Below are positions 23,590 through 33,366 of a DNA stretch of 64,000 nucleotides, in pieces. The stretch lies in contig ML677373.1 of NCBI GenBank assembly GCA_007922305.1, positions 17,304,242 to 17,368,241 of the forward strand, in the 5' to 3' direction. Below the pieces are notes generated by a model. It saw nothing but the letters and a program-made list of their open reading frames with translations, ran no database searches and was not told the DNA's origin. The translations under genes were made by a program, and so were the position numbers. This DNA comes from Dermatemys mawii (lineage: Eukaryota; Chordata; Testudines; Dermatemydidae). Position 1 is the first letter of the stretch, and each line of letters begins with the position of its first letter.

Positions 23590-23950
23590 GCCTCTTTTCC
23601 TGCATTGCATTGCATTGCATTGCGGGGGAATTGCAGCAGAAGAGCCCGTTTTCCAGCGTTGCAAGGGCGGGGGAGGGGCGTTTTCCAGCATTGCTAATGT
23701 GGGGTGTGCTTGAGAGAGACCGCGAAAAAGCAAAGGGAGGTGGCCGTCCGTTTTCCTGCATTGCAACGGGGGGGAGGGCTTGCAGCCGGGGAGCCGGTTT
23801 CCCTGCATTGCACAGGTTTGTGTGTGACGGGTGGAACGACAGTTGTCTTGCCTTGCAGAGTGGGGGATGCAGCTGGGCCGATTTGTCATGCATTGTGCTG
23901 GGTTACAGCTGGGCAGACCCGGTTGCATTGCATGCCCCCGTTGCACATTG
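23590..23950 (+). repeat. Degenerate cluster of TTTTCCTGCATTGCA-like motifs
   Basis: Motif copies begin near 23596 (leading into a four-unit CATTG microsatellite), 23650, 23681, 23750, 23796, 23882 and 23925. Core forms include GTTTTCCAGCGTTGC, GTTTTCCAGCATTGC, GTTTTCCTGCATTGC and GTTTCCCTGCATTGC. Spacing is irregular, roughly 30-70 bp. It sits just 3' of the tRNA CpG island. Confidence 0.65.
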
Positions 23951-23984
23951 TCAGTTTGGTGCTTTGCTCGGGGGGGAGGGGGGG

Positions 23985-24106
23985 AGCGTTGCCAATTTTA
24001 GTTGGATACATTCCTGGAGGTTTCCTCGAATGACATAATCGTTAGTTGAAAGTTAATCATTAATTCCGAGAGCCTCCCGGACAATCCTGGAGCCTTGGCA
24101 GCCCTG
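23985..24106. mobile_element. hAT-type MITE, about 120 bp
   Basis: It starts AGCGTTGCCAATTTTAGTTGG and ends CAATCCTGGAGCCTTGGCAGCCCT, with GTTGCCAA/TTGGCAGC near-inverted ends. The interior CATTCCTGGAGGTTTC and TTAATCATTAATTCC are typical of a common turtle short element. No target-site duplication is evident. Confidence 0.6.
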
Positions 24107-24294
24107 CTTTGGGGGAAGTGGGTTTGTATTGAAACTGGAGAAACCATTGGCCTGGTCTCTCAAGGATCTGATTAAGCCCTTAGGGTAGTGAGTACAAATA
24201 AGAACTGTATGGATTGAAAACACTTGCTGTGCCCACTCCAATCTCGTTAGTTACTAATCTTTCTAATTGACCCAAACTGTAATAACATGCATGT

Positions 24295-25192
24295 GGCAGG
24301 CTGGCCTGGTGTCCGACTGGACCACCCAGTTGAAAAGGGATCCTGGCAGCTCCGGTCAGACGGTTAAAAGTCCAGTTGGCGTGAGGCTGACAGGCTCCCT
24401 ACCTGGTTCCATGTGGGTCTTCAGAAGCGGCGATGTGTCCCTGCGGCCCCTAGGCGGAGGAACGGCCAGAGGGGCTTCGTGCACTGCCCCCACCCCTAGT
24501 GCCGGCTCTGCAGTTCCCATTGGCCGTGGAGTTGTGGGCGGAGGCAGTCCGCAGAGCTGCCTGGCCACTCCTCCACCTAGAAGCTGAGGGACAAGCTGGC
24601 CGCTTCTGGAAGCCGCCTGAGGTAAGCGATGCCCACACCTCCTCCCACACCCCAGTCCCCTGCACCAGTCTGGAGATACCTCCTGCACCGACAGCCCCAG
24701 GCTGGAGTGGAGCCCCCTCCTGCACACCAAATCCCACACCCCTGGCCCCACCCCAGACTCCCAGCCAGAGCCCTCACCCCTTCCCACACCTCAACCCCTG
24801 CCTCAGCCCTCAACCTCCTCCCACACCCAAACTCCTTCCTGGAACCCACACCCCAACCCACTGCCGCCCCCGACCTGCTCACCCAGCCCGGAGCCCCCTC
24901 TTGCATCCACATTTCCTCCTGAAGCCTGCACCCCCTGCTGCTCCCCGAGCCCCTCAGCCCTGGCCCCACCCCAGAGCCCTCACCTCCCTCCCTCTCCCCA
25001 GCATGGAGCCCCCNNNNNNNNNNCCCCTGCTCCAGCCCAGTGAAAATGAGCATCTGAGTGAGGGTGGGGGAAACAAGTGGCAGAGGGAAGGGAGAAGGAG
25101 TGAGTGGGGGCAGGGCCTCAGAGAAGGGGTGGGGCAGGAGGTGGGGCCAGGGTGTTAAGTTTTGTGCAGTTAGAAAGTTGGCAACCGTAGCA
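24295..25192. repeat. Long GC-rich interspersed repeat with internal C-rich array
   Basis: It opens near GGCTGGCCTGGTGTCCGACT and includes CCCTGCGGCCCCTAGGCGGA and TTCCCATTGGCCGTGG. It then runs into a C-rich array of CCCCACACC/CCCTGCCCC-like units, and ends GTTAGAAAGTTGGCAACC. It is a familiar turtle non-autonomous repeat sharing the GTTGGCAACC terminus with the element at 23985. The large overlapping ORFs are artefacts of the stop-free C/G-rich array. Confidence 0.6.
25014..25023. other. Assembly gap of 10 N
   Basis: Ten consecutive N interrupt the C-rich array. The round length suggests a placeholder of unknown true size. Confidence 0.99.
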
Positions 25193-26689
25193 GGTGGTTA
25201 TTGCACAGTGGCCATGTACAGACAGTCCGGGATTTTCACTATCGCTTCGGGGAGTTAGGTGTCCAATTCTCAGGCTCTTTTGCTTTAAGCCCAAATTACC
25301 ACTGAAGATGCAGTGGGGAAACAGTGACTCCTTTTTGTTAAGGGGAGCGATCTCTTTGTGCCATCCAGACCTGAGTGAGCAGCAGCTGGAGAGCCCCACA
25401 TCACAGCCCCTTAACCATGGACACAAATCCAGGATGAATAAAGAGATGAGACACTGATAGCTCACTCCTTATCGCTATTGAACAACTGTGACCCAAAAGC
25501 ACCTGGCATGGCCTTATCTATGTTCATAACTTTAGCTCTAAAAGAACCTATGTAGAATTGAATAGAGCTGATAGCTCACTCACTGGTGATTGTCCCATAG
25601 GATCTAAGTGAGTGTGTTTGTGCTAATGTATGCTAGAGATTGGTCTAAATTAAAACCCTAGATCTAAGACACCCCCCAATGCCGGAAGTTCAGTTTCTCA
25701 TCCAAACTAAAGTTCAGGCCCCTCCCTGACACACAGCAATATGTTGTGATGGGCAGAGTCTGGAAAGGAAATCTTTACACCACTTAATACAATGATTTTT
25801 GTCTTCCTATTTGAGAAGAGGACAGAGGCAGTGTGTTTTGCTTAATAATTGTGAGTGTAAATATTTCAATAAAAGGACCATTTGGTGCTGCAGGAAGGGT
25901 GGAGGATTGCTTGGTAAGCAGGAAGCACTGAATTCCTCTTGCTTTTACCCCTGTGTAAGGGCTTTGGTTTGGTGGGACACATGACACCTGTAAACGATAT
26001 TGAGAGAGCAAATTCTGGTGTAAATTTGGGGATGCATAGAGTTCACTGGAGTTGCCACCATACACCAGTGCTGAATTTGGCTCTTGGATACTTTGCATCT
26101 ACATTTATTCAAGGGGAGTGATACAAGTTTTGTGTAATGTACGTATCTACGACTCAGAATTTTAAGGTAGGGGGTCTGAGGTGGGTGAAGTTGAGAGTCA
26201 CTGCTTTGAGGCATTGTTGTCCAGTGGGGTTCAGTTCTCAAAGGTACTTATTTAGGCTCCTAACTTCCATTTAAGTCCACGGAAATTAGGCAGCCTAAAT
26301 ACCTTTGCGGAGCTGGGCCTGGGAGTCTCTCGTCTTGATTCTGCCAGTGCCTTACTTGACTGCAAAGTCACAAATGGTTAGCTACTTCCGAAGACCTTAT
26401 CCACCCCTTTTAAAGCGAAGGCCGCTTAGTCTGGTGCCTTGGTGAGAGTTGAGCTCTTGGAAACTCTGTCCCTAATTGTTTTGGGCTTCACATTTACTCG
26501 CAGGTTAAATGGGTGTTGTGCCATTTATCTATCCCGCATATGTGTTGGAAGAATTCGTGTGTGCACAGCACTTTAGAATCTTAGGCTGAAAGGTGTTATG
26601 GAAAGGACATCATATTATCCCAACAGAGAAAGGTCATTTAAATCTCAGTGTAAAAGGCAGGGGATGTAATTCCTGTACATTGGATTCGT

Positions 26690-26855
26690 CAGCTCTGACC
26701 ATCAGACTGAGAGCCAGGCATTTTCAGTACTAATTCCATCTCTGAGGCCTACTTTCTCTGTGGCCTTAACAAGCCAATTACTTGCTGCTTAATTTCACCA
26801 GCTGTAAAATGGGGATAATATATTCCAACTCACAGCTGCATAGGCAGGAAAAATG
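26690..26855 (+). repeat. MIR/SINE-like fragment
   Basis: It contains GAGAGCCAGGCATTTTCAGT, then TGTGGCCTTAACAAGCCAATT and AGCTGTAAAATGGGGATAATA. This is the body order of MIR-like tRNA-derived SINEs, heavily diverged. Confidence 0.5.
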
Positions 26856-27267
26856 GAATGGAATGTTTGCCCAGTATTGGGAAGATGCGCAGGGTTTATG
26901 ATTATTGCATTAATCTGGTCTAGCTTCATCAGTGTTTGTTCAGACTCAGCTGGTCAGAGCCTCCCTGGCATTTGCTGTTTGTAGCTTGCCTGTAGGATAA
27001 AAATCTTGGGCTCTGATCCTGCAAACAGACCCATACAGATGGACCTTTGGGCTATATTTTAATATGGGAAAGGCAGAGAACATGAAGCCCTGCACCTGGG
27101 ACTAGATAAAATTTAAAACCTACAAAGTTAGTTAAGAGATTAGAGAAACGTACGTTTCTTCCAAGGATTTTGTCACAAGAGGTTCCTTGTTAATGGAGGG
27201 AGGGATGCTATATTTCTTGAGGGTATGTAGTGGAAACTACAGCAACTGGAGTGCAAGTTTTTAGCCC

Positions 27268-27472
27268 CTGTAGAACAAATTATTATTAATATTATTTGTG
27301 CTTATTTAGTGTCTTTCAGCCAAGGATCTCAAAGTGCTTTTCAGATATTAGTCCTCCAGAGGTTCTCCCCAGCTTACACATGGGGAAACTGCGACCCAGA
27401 TGTGTCCTGCTCAGGGCCACCATGCAGTGAGTAGGAGAGTAGGGAAGAGAACCCAGACCTACCAATTCCACT
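27268..27472 (-). repeat. tRNA-derived SINE, minus orientation
   Basis: In + orientation it begins with the tail complement TTATTATTAATATTATTTGT. It continues with AAGGATCTCAAAGTGCTTTT and ACACATGGGGAAACTGCGAC, ending near AGAACCCAGACCTACC. This is the reverse complement of the SINE at 32310-32540. Confidence 0.65.
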
Positions 27473-27476
27473 AAAC

Positions 27477-27576
27477 TAAGCTCTTTGAAGCAGGGACTGT
27501 CATTTACCATGTGTTTGTACCGCAGCTAGCACAGTGGGCCTCTGACCTGATTGGTCTCTAAGCTCTACTACAATTC
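27477..27576 (+). repeat. L2-like LINE 3' end, copy a
   Basis: It reads GCTCTTTGAAGCAGGGACTG, then GTGTTTGTACCGCAGCTAGCACAGTGGG (only the 3'-end wording is conserved). This motif is characteristic of L2/CR1-clade 3' ends. It abuts the preceding minus-strand SINE. Confidence 0.5.
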
Positions 27577-27749
27577 CCATGCTCTTTGTACCACCTCCTC
27601 TGCTCTGACTGACCTTAGGACAGTCCTCCAGGGTTCTTATCCCAGTGCTATCTCTACAGAGCCCAAATGCTTTCCCAAAACCACCCTTTACGTAGAGCTC
27701 TCTTGTCCCTTTCTTCCATGAAACCTGAACCAAAGCAATTTTAACCCTT

Positions 27750-27860
27750 TTAGTGCAGGGACCATCATTTAGTTATGTGTTTGTATAGCACCTGGCACAT
27801 TAGAGCGCTGACCCCTGGGGGAGCCCTTTGACACTATTACAATACAAATAATAATACAGT
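27750..27860 (+). repeat. L2-like LINE 3' end, copy b
   Basis: It contains GCAGGGACCATCATTTAG, TGTTTGTATAGCACCTGGCA and a terminal ACAATACAAATAATAATAC. Same family as the copies near 27477, 61715 and 63248. Confidence 0.55.
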
Positions 27861-28871
27861 TTCTGAATAAGTCAGAAAACCTAAGCCGGTTTGGTGAAAG
27901 ACAAACGAATGAGCAGCTGCACTGAATTATGATGCAAGGGACTTTTAAAAATGCTTGTTAAGGGTCTAATTCTGCCATCCTTAGTACTTACATACCCACG
28001 TTGAACATAGTGGGACTCTGTGCTGGGAATACTGCCACTCAGCATGAGTAAGGGGGGACAGGATCAGGCCCTATGTGTTACACTGTTTTATTCTCCAAGA
28101 AAACCACTCAGGAGTGATTGATGGTGACTGATTTTTTTCTCCCTCACTGGGCAGTTAAGACAGACTGTGGAGAGCCTTTGTCTCTGGCATTTTGCTACTG
28201 ATGGGACTGTCAGGGTATAAAAAGGGTAGATGTGTTCATTATGCATCCTGCTGACCTTTGAACAGACAGACTCTGCAAAAGGAAATGCTTGTACTCTTCA
28301 TAGCATTGGAGCTGTGCCAGGCCTGAGCCCTGGTACCGCACCTCTCGTGTTGGGAGGTCAGATGCAATGAAAGAGCCCTGCTGTGTTGCATGATGTGATC
28401 AGACTGAATGAAAGTGCCCACCTCCCCGCTAGCTCCGGTATGCGATTTCCAGACCCACTCTCTTGGGCAGCACAGTGTTCTGTGGAGGCCGCAGTCCTTC
28501 ATAGGGGTTGAATGTGGAAAGCTTCCTTATCAGCTGCTGTTGCAAACCTAACGATAGGTGAACAACGTGCCTGGTAATACTGTGTGTTTACAGCATGGTA
28601 GAATGGACACAAACGTGTTCTATGTGGTGACTAGGGGTAGCAAGGAAGACTGCAAACCAGATCTCCCATTGTCATGCGTTGGGCAAAATGAAACTACAAG
28701 CAAATTCTGAACAAAATCATTTAAATCCTGTCAATAGATTAATTCCGGGGAGAGGAGGGCTCTGCGTTAAACATTGTGAAGGCACGTTTCTGCAGCTGAG
28801 CACTCAGACTGCAAATCTGTTGCACCTGAAAGGATTTGACTGACATTGTGCTCAAGCTTGTTATTGGGAAT

Positions 28872-28920
28872 GAAGTGTTGTCTAATGGTTAACACAGGGG
28901 TTTTGGAGTCAGGACTCTTG
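28872..28920 (+). repeat. Truncated tRNA-derived SINE head
   Basis: It shows TGTCTAATGGTTAACACAGG and GGAGTCAGGACTCTTGG, the usual SINE head wording. It stops where the following MITE begins. Confidence 0.5.
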
Positions 28921-29205
28921 GCCCTGGGCTACACTGGGGTGAGGGATTGACCTGAGATATGCAACTTCAGCTACAGGAATAGGGTAGCCGAAGTCGACAC
29001 TTTTAGGTCGACTCACTGTGGCGTCTTCATGGTGCTGAGTTGACTGCTGCCGCTCCCCCATTGACTCCACCTGCGCCTCTTGCGGTGGTGGAGTACCGGA
29101 ATTGATGGGAGAGGCTCGGGGATCGATTTATCACGTCTAGATGAGACACGATAAATCGATCCCCGAAAGATCGGCGGGTAGTGTAGACTGGCCTTGGAGT
29201 GAGCT
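28921..29205. mobile_element. MITE with internal perfect palindrome
   Basis: The outer ends GGGCTACACTGG and GTGTAGACTGGCC are imperfectly inverted. Inside are GAAGTCGACACTTTTAGGTC and a near-perfect palindrome at 29117-29165 built from CGGGGATCGATTTATC and its complement. It is a familiar turtle DNA-element family with GTGTAGAC termini. There is no ORF of note; the 133-aa ORF across it on the minus strand is incidental. Confidence 0.65.
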
Positions 29206-29458
29206 TCTGTGCTGGGCCTCCAAGGAGATGTAGCCAGGAGAAGGTGGGGGCAAAGGTGAGTGTAAGATATTTGAACGTACCCTTCCATCAGGAGAACCAG
29301 GTGCTCAGTGCCTGAGAATCTGGCCCATACAATGTCACCATTATCCATCTGGGATACTGTGTCACCACTACCATAGTGAATCTGTAGGCAGAATTGTATA
29401 ACACGTATGTCCAAAGTAAGAGAGGTCTAGAGTAACAACTACAGTTAAAAATCGTGAC

Positions 29459-29550
29459 CAGGTCGTCAACTGGTGTAAATTAATATTGTCCCATTTAAGT
29501 CAAATGAGCAACACTGATTTACACCGGCTAATGGCCTGGCTCCATATTTA
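29459..29550. repeat. Palindromic dispersed repeat (ACTGGTGTAAAT / ATTTACACCGG)
   Basis: The arms CAACTGGTGTAAATTAAT and ACTGATTTACACCGGCTAAT face each other across TTAAGTCAAATG. Same family as the copies at 50640, 51030 and 60915. Confidence 0.55.
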
Positions 29551-30305
29551 AAGAAAAAGGGAATTTCTTTTACTAATAATACTTCAGATAAACATAGCTG
29601 GAAGGTTAGGGCTTCTCACTTCCTTTTCATCATGCGGGCTGCTTCCTTACCTTACGCTGTATTATACTCCCTTTAGAGAATGATGCTGCATAGGTCACTT
29701 TCACTTGTGTTTCTAGTCAGTTTCATTTTCTGGTTCTACTGCATTAGCACCTTGTTTTTGTGTTTGAATTCACAGCTCTGGGGTATGTTCACATGCCCCT
29801 CTGTGCTCCCCCAACCTCGCTCCTCCCACCATGTTTCCCCCACCCCAAAAATTCATGGAATTACAAAAAAATGAAATTTCCATCTATTAGATTTTAAAAT
29901 CTGAATTTTGTTTAGCAAACTAAATCTGAGGAATTAACTAATTTTTAATGCCCCTTTAAATAATCGAGCGACTCATACTTTGATCCTACCAGCTGGAAGA
30001 CTAGGGGTGCAAGATTTTCAAAAGTGTCTGATGATTTGGGGTATTTTCTTTTTTGAATGCCCTACCTGAGTTGCCTGATGTTCAGGAACTGCTGAGTACC
30101 CTCCAAAAATAAAATGGAGACACTCAAAATCACTTGTCTCTTGAAATCTTGACTATTGTGTTTGTATAATGTTTCTCATTCCACTCAGATTGGCAGCTTT
30201 TGTTCAGAGTTAAAAATTTTTACAACCCCTTTACATTTGTTATAAAAGTAACTGTAAAAAATGTATTGATTTTTTTTTAAAAGGTATCTGTGTAACTGAT
30301 TTATG

Positions 30306-30580
30306 TAAGGTTTCAGAGTGGTACCCGTGTTGGTCTGTATCAGCCAAAACAATGAGGAGTCCTTGTAGCACCTTAGAGACTAACAGATTTATTTGGGCAT
30401 AAGCTTTTGTGGGCTAAAACCCACTTCATCAGATGCATGGAGTGAAAGTACAGTAAGCAGTATAAATATTACAGCACATGAAAAAATGGGACTTGTTTTA
30501 CCAAGTTGGGGGGTCAGTGCTAACAAGGCCAATTCAGTTAAGGTGGAAGTGGCTGGCAGAAAATACTTGACGTTGAAGGA
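30306..30580 (-). mobile_element. Penelope-like element, 3'-terminal fragment
   Basis: In + orientation it starts AGGTTTCAGAGTGGTACCCG and continues TAGCACCTTAGAGACTAACA, GGCATAAGCTTTTGTGGGCT and ACCCACTTCATCAGATGCAT. Reversed, this matches the 3' end of the element at 56.3-58.85 kb. On the minus strand the order CTGATGA (30426-30432), stem, AAAA (30405-30408), AAGCTTAT resembles a hammerhead ribozyme core with the GAAA box mutated. It carries no protein-coding remains. Confidence 0.8.
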
Positions 30581-30654
30581 CAAAGGTGTGCAGAGATTTG
30601 GGAAGCGAGGTTTCCTTTGCTTAGATTATAAAAAAAAAAATTCTCTATGCCTTG

Positions 30655-30735
30655 GGAACAACAGCCCCCAATACCTTTTATGACCCCTCCCCTCGCAGGG
30701 ATTGCGACCCCCCCCCAGTTGAGAAGCAGTAGCTA
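30655..30735. repeat. hAT-type repeat fragment
   Basis: It shows TTATGACCCCTCCCCTCGCA, then GATTGCGACCCCCCCCCAGTT and GAGAAGCAGTAGCT, the trailing end of a common non-autonomous hAT family. Confidence 0.45.
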
Positions 30736-32309
30736 TGCAAATCTGATTATGTAATATTAAAGTGGAGTGAAGCTGCCAGAACCTATGTTAAGCTTTTGTG
30801 CATGGCTAGTGTGAACCTTATGTTTCCAAAAGACCGATCTGAACTGCTGGTGCAGTTAATAAAAGCAGGGGACTCTTTTTCCAGGTGTTTTGCCTCCTGC
30901 CTACTCCCTACACCAGGACTTTATTTGTAATGAATAGGTGTCAGGGCTCAAGCAATGTTTTTACTTTCATAATTGACACGGCAAGCCCAGAGGTGCTGGG
31001 GCGATGAACTGCCAAGCCTAGAGGTGCCAGAGCTCTGCCCTGGGACAAATAATGCACTGCCCTACACATAACGCCAGCTGTCTTTGTCAGAGAAAATCTT
31101 GAACTCATTAATTGAAGCAAAATATAAATGCCTGGGTCTGATCCTGCAAACGCTTATGGGTGCCTGTGCTCCCGGCTTGAGCAGTCCTGCTGGAGCAAGT
31201 AGGACTGCTCATATGAGGAAGAGCTAATGGGGGCAAAAGGGAAGGGACTAAGGAGCATGGGGCTTCTGGGTCCAAACCTACCTTTATAAACAATAAATGG
31301 GAGGTCTTGGCTGACGTGATGCTCAGGTAGCCCAGTATAAAAAAATTGTGATAACATTTCATGTAGCTTAAACCAGTCAGTGAATGATTTATTCTGTGAA
31401 ATGGAGTGGCTGGTTTATGAGAAAGCCAGACCACTCACTGCCACTCCCGCCCCCCGAAAGCAACTGTCCTAAATGAAGCCAGGGAGCGGTATTTGTAGTG
31501 TTGTTGGAATCATATACAGTCGAGCAGACTAACACAAGACTAAGTAAACGCCAAACTGTGAAGTCCTCACATGGTTACAGCAATGTGATTCTCGTTTCCA
31601 TTATGATTTGGAATTTAATAGACCAACTGAAGTTTGACCGAGAGGCATTTCTTGTGTCAAAATGAAAAATTACAGATCAAAAGGGTGACTTTGCAGACAA
31701 ACATATCGATCTACAGCCCGGGTGACACAGACTTCCTGGAAGAGAGCCCAGAACTAAGCATGTCTGTGTTTTAAAGTCAAATGGCTGTAGACTTTTACCA
31801 CTGATGAATAAAAAATGTTTTTGTCTGCATGCTGAAGGCCTGAGCAGAAACAAAAATGACTCAATTTGTTCTGCTGGCGGTGCAGGTATGTGTTTGGGAA
31901 TAATATTCCTTAGAAGTCTGGGGTTTATTTAAAAAAAAAAATTAAAGGTGACTGAAGAAATCAGAATTCAAGTTAAAAACTTTTTGCTGCAAAAAAATAT
32001 TCCGAGTGAAAATAGCTGCTTTTTTATTGAATGAGTCTAAGAGATAGCCCTAGGAAAAACCCAAGGTGCTGCAGGAAGTAATGCCGATAATTCAGCTCTT
32101 GGGGGACAATCTTTTTGTCTAGGGTGTGTGAAGTACTTAGCAGAATGAGGCCTCAGTTCTTATTGGATTAGCATTTTAATAGACATTAATAGGTGGCACT
32201 CTTGCCTCTCAGTCAGCATCAGCCAATGGCCCTGCATTCTGTTAGGGGCAGTGTAATGCTGGAGACGGTCTTCGATAAGATTCAAAACTGAGGTCCTGAT
32301 TATGTCTGT

Positions 32310-32542
32310 GAGGGAGGCAATGTGGCCTAATGGATAGAGCATTTCATGGGGACTCAGGAGACCTGTGTTCTGTTCCTGGCTCTGCTACTGCCTTGATGGG
32401 TGACCTTGAGCAAGTCACTTTACCTTCCCGTACCTGTTTCCTCTGTAAAATGAGGATGATGATAGTCATCTTCTTTATAAAGCACTTTGAGAGCTACTGA
32501 TGAAAAGTGCTAGCTAAGAGCTAGGTATTATTATGATTTTGT
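32310..32542 (+). repeat. tRNA-derived SINE, near full length
   Basis: It has the head GTGGCCTAATGGATAGAGCA, the middle GACTCAGGAGACCTGTGTTC and GGTGACCTTGAGCAAGTCAC. It then carries CTGTAAAATGAGGATGATGA and the tail TATAAAGCACTTTGAGAGCT leading to CTAGGTATTATTATG. This is the most complete copy in the window and the reference for the others. Confidence 0.85.
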
Positions 32543-33270
32543 TTATTAAGGATCCCATAGTGTTTTTGCCAGAGTATGGATGTCTCCTAAACAAATTCAA
32601 GTTTCATGGAATCATAGACTATAGAGACAGAAAAGCACAACTCAGCCATTTCCATACCAGTGCAGGATTGTGATTTGGATAATTATGTTTTGCTCACCCA
32701 AATTCTCCCTGAAATACCAAAGGAATTCCATTGGTAACCTACCGTGTAGTGGTGCTGTGTGCTGAGTTCCGGCCCAGAGGTGGCTGCATTTCACTAAATG
32801 AGATGATCTCTCCATAGCCTGTCATAATGTGCTTTGGGATTCTTCTAGAGGCAAGGCACTATGTGATTGTTAGATGTTGTGTTAAGGAAGCACAAACAGA
32901 GGTTTGATGTGACTGTTCTAATGCAGTATAAAGGTTTCCCATTGTACTAATGCAGCGGTGTGCAGTCTGGTCTCTAAATATAAAGAAGGATTTGGGGGAC
33001 CCAGGCACAGCAATGCCTGGGAAGAGCCATCCAACTCAGTGCTCGGCTGGGGCTGGACAATTCCATTCCCTTCTGCTCCCTCTTCTCCGCAGTCCTCACC
33101 TGAGATGGCGAATGCTCCTCTCTTCCGGACTCCTAGGCTCCAGACCATCTGCCTGAAATCCAGGCATGGAACCTTCCAAATGCGGATTGGGGAGAGTGGT
33201 TGGGGGATTCATTTTCTGGCCTTGTAGTCGGGTGGGCCAGGGGCTCAGGGACAGAGCTGCGGCTGGCAGG

Positions 33271-33366
33271 TCAGAGGAGCGTGTAGGTGATAGACAGAAG
33301 GATGCCAACTCCCTGTAAGAGGAAGGCCCAGTGTGCCGCTGCCGCATAGATTGTGGAGCCAGCCAT
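33271..33366 (-). CDS. Speculative 31-aa hydrophobic small ORF
   Basis: The reverse strand reads ATG at 33366-33364 to TGA at 33273-33271, with a good start context (ATCATGG). The 31-residue peptide starts MAGSTIYAAAAHWAF and is mostly hydrophobic, enough for one membrane segment. It matches no family I recognise, and chance is the likeliest explanation. It overlaps a longer ORF (33096-33782) in another frame of the same strand. Confidence 0.12.
   Translation of the reverse strand: MAGSTIYAAAAHWAFLLQGVGILLSITYTLL

Larger units (their letters stand above)
22500..23600. promoter_or_regulatory. CpG island around the tRNA-Thr gene
   Basis: Base composition changes abruptly to GC-rich with frequent CpG (CGCGGCTGC, CCGCGCGGGCAGCGGCGGC, GGACGCG-like words). 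It includes a 15-G run at 22786-22800. The island surrounds the tRNA gene and may also be the promoter of an unannotated non-coding transcript. Many ORFs on both strands here are noise from stop-poor GC-rich sequence. Confidence 0.7.

Noticed and set aside
24499..25158. 219-codon ORF rich in Pro
   Set aside because: It is a translation of a C-rich repeat array and runs through the N gap.
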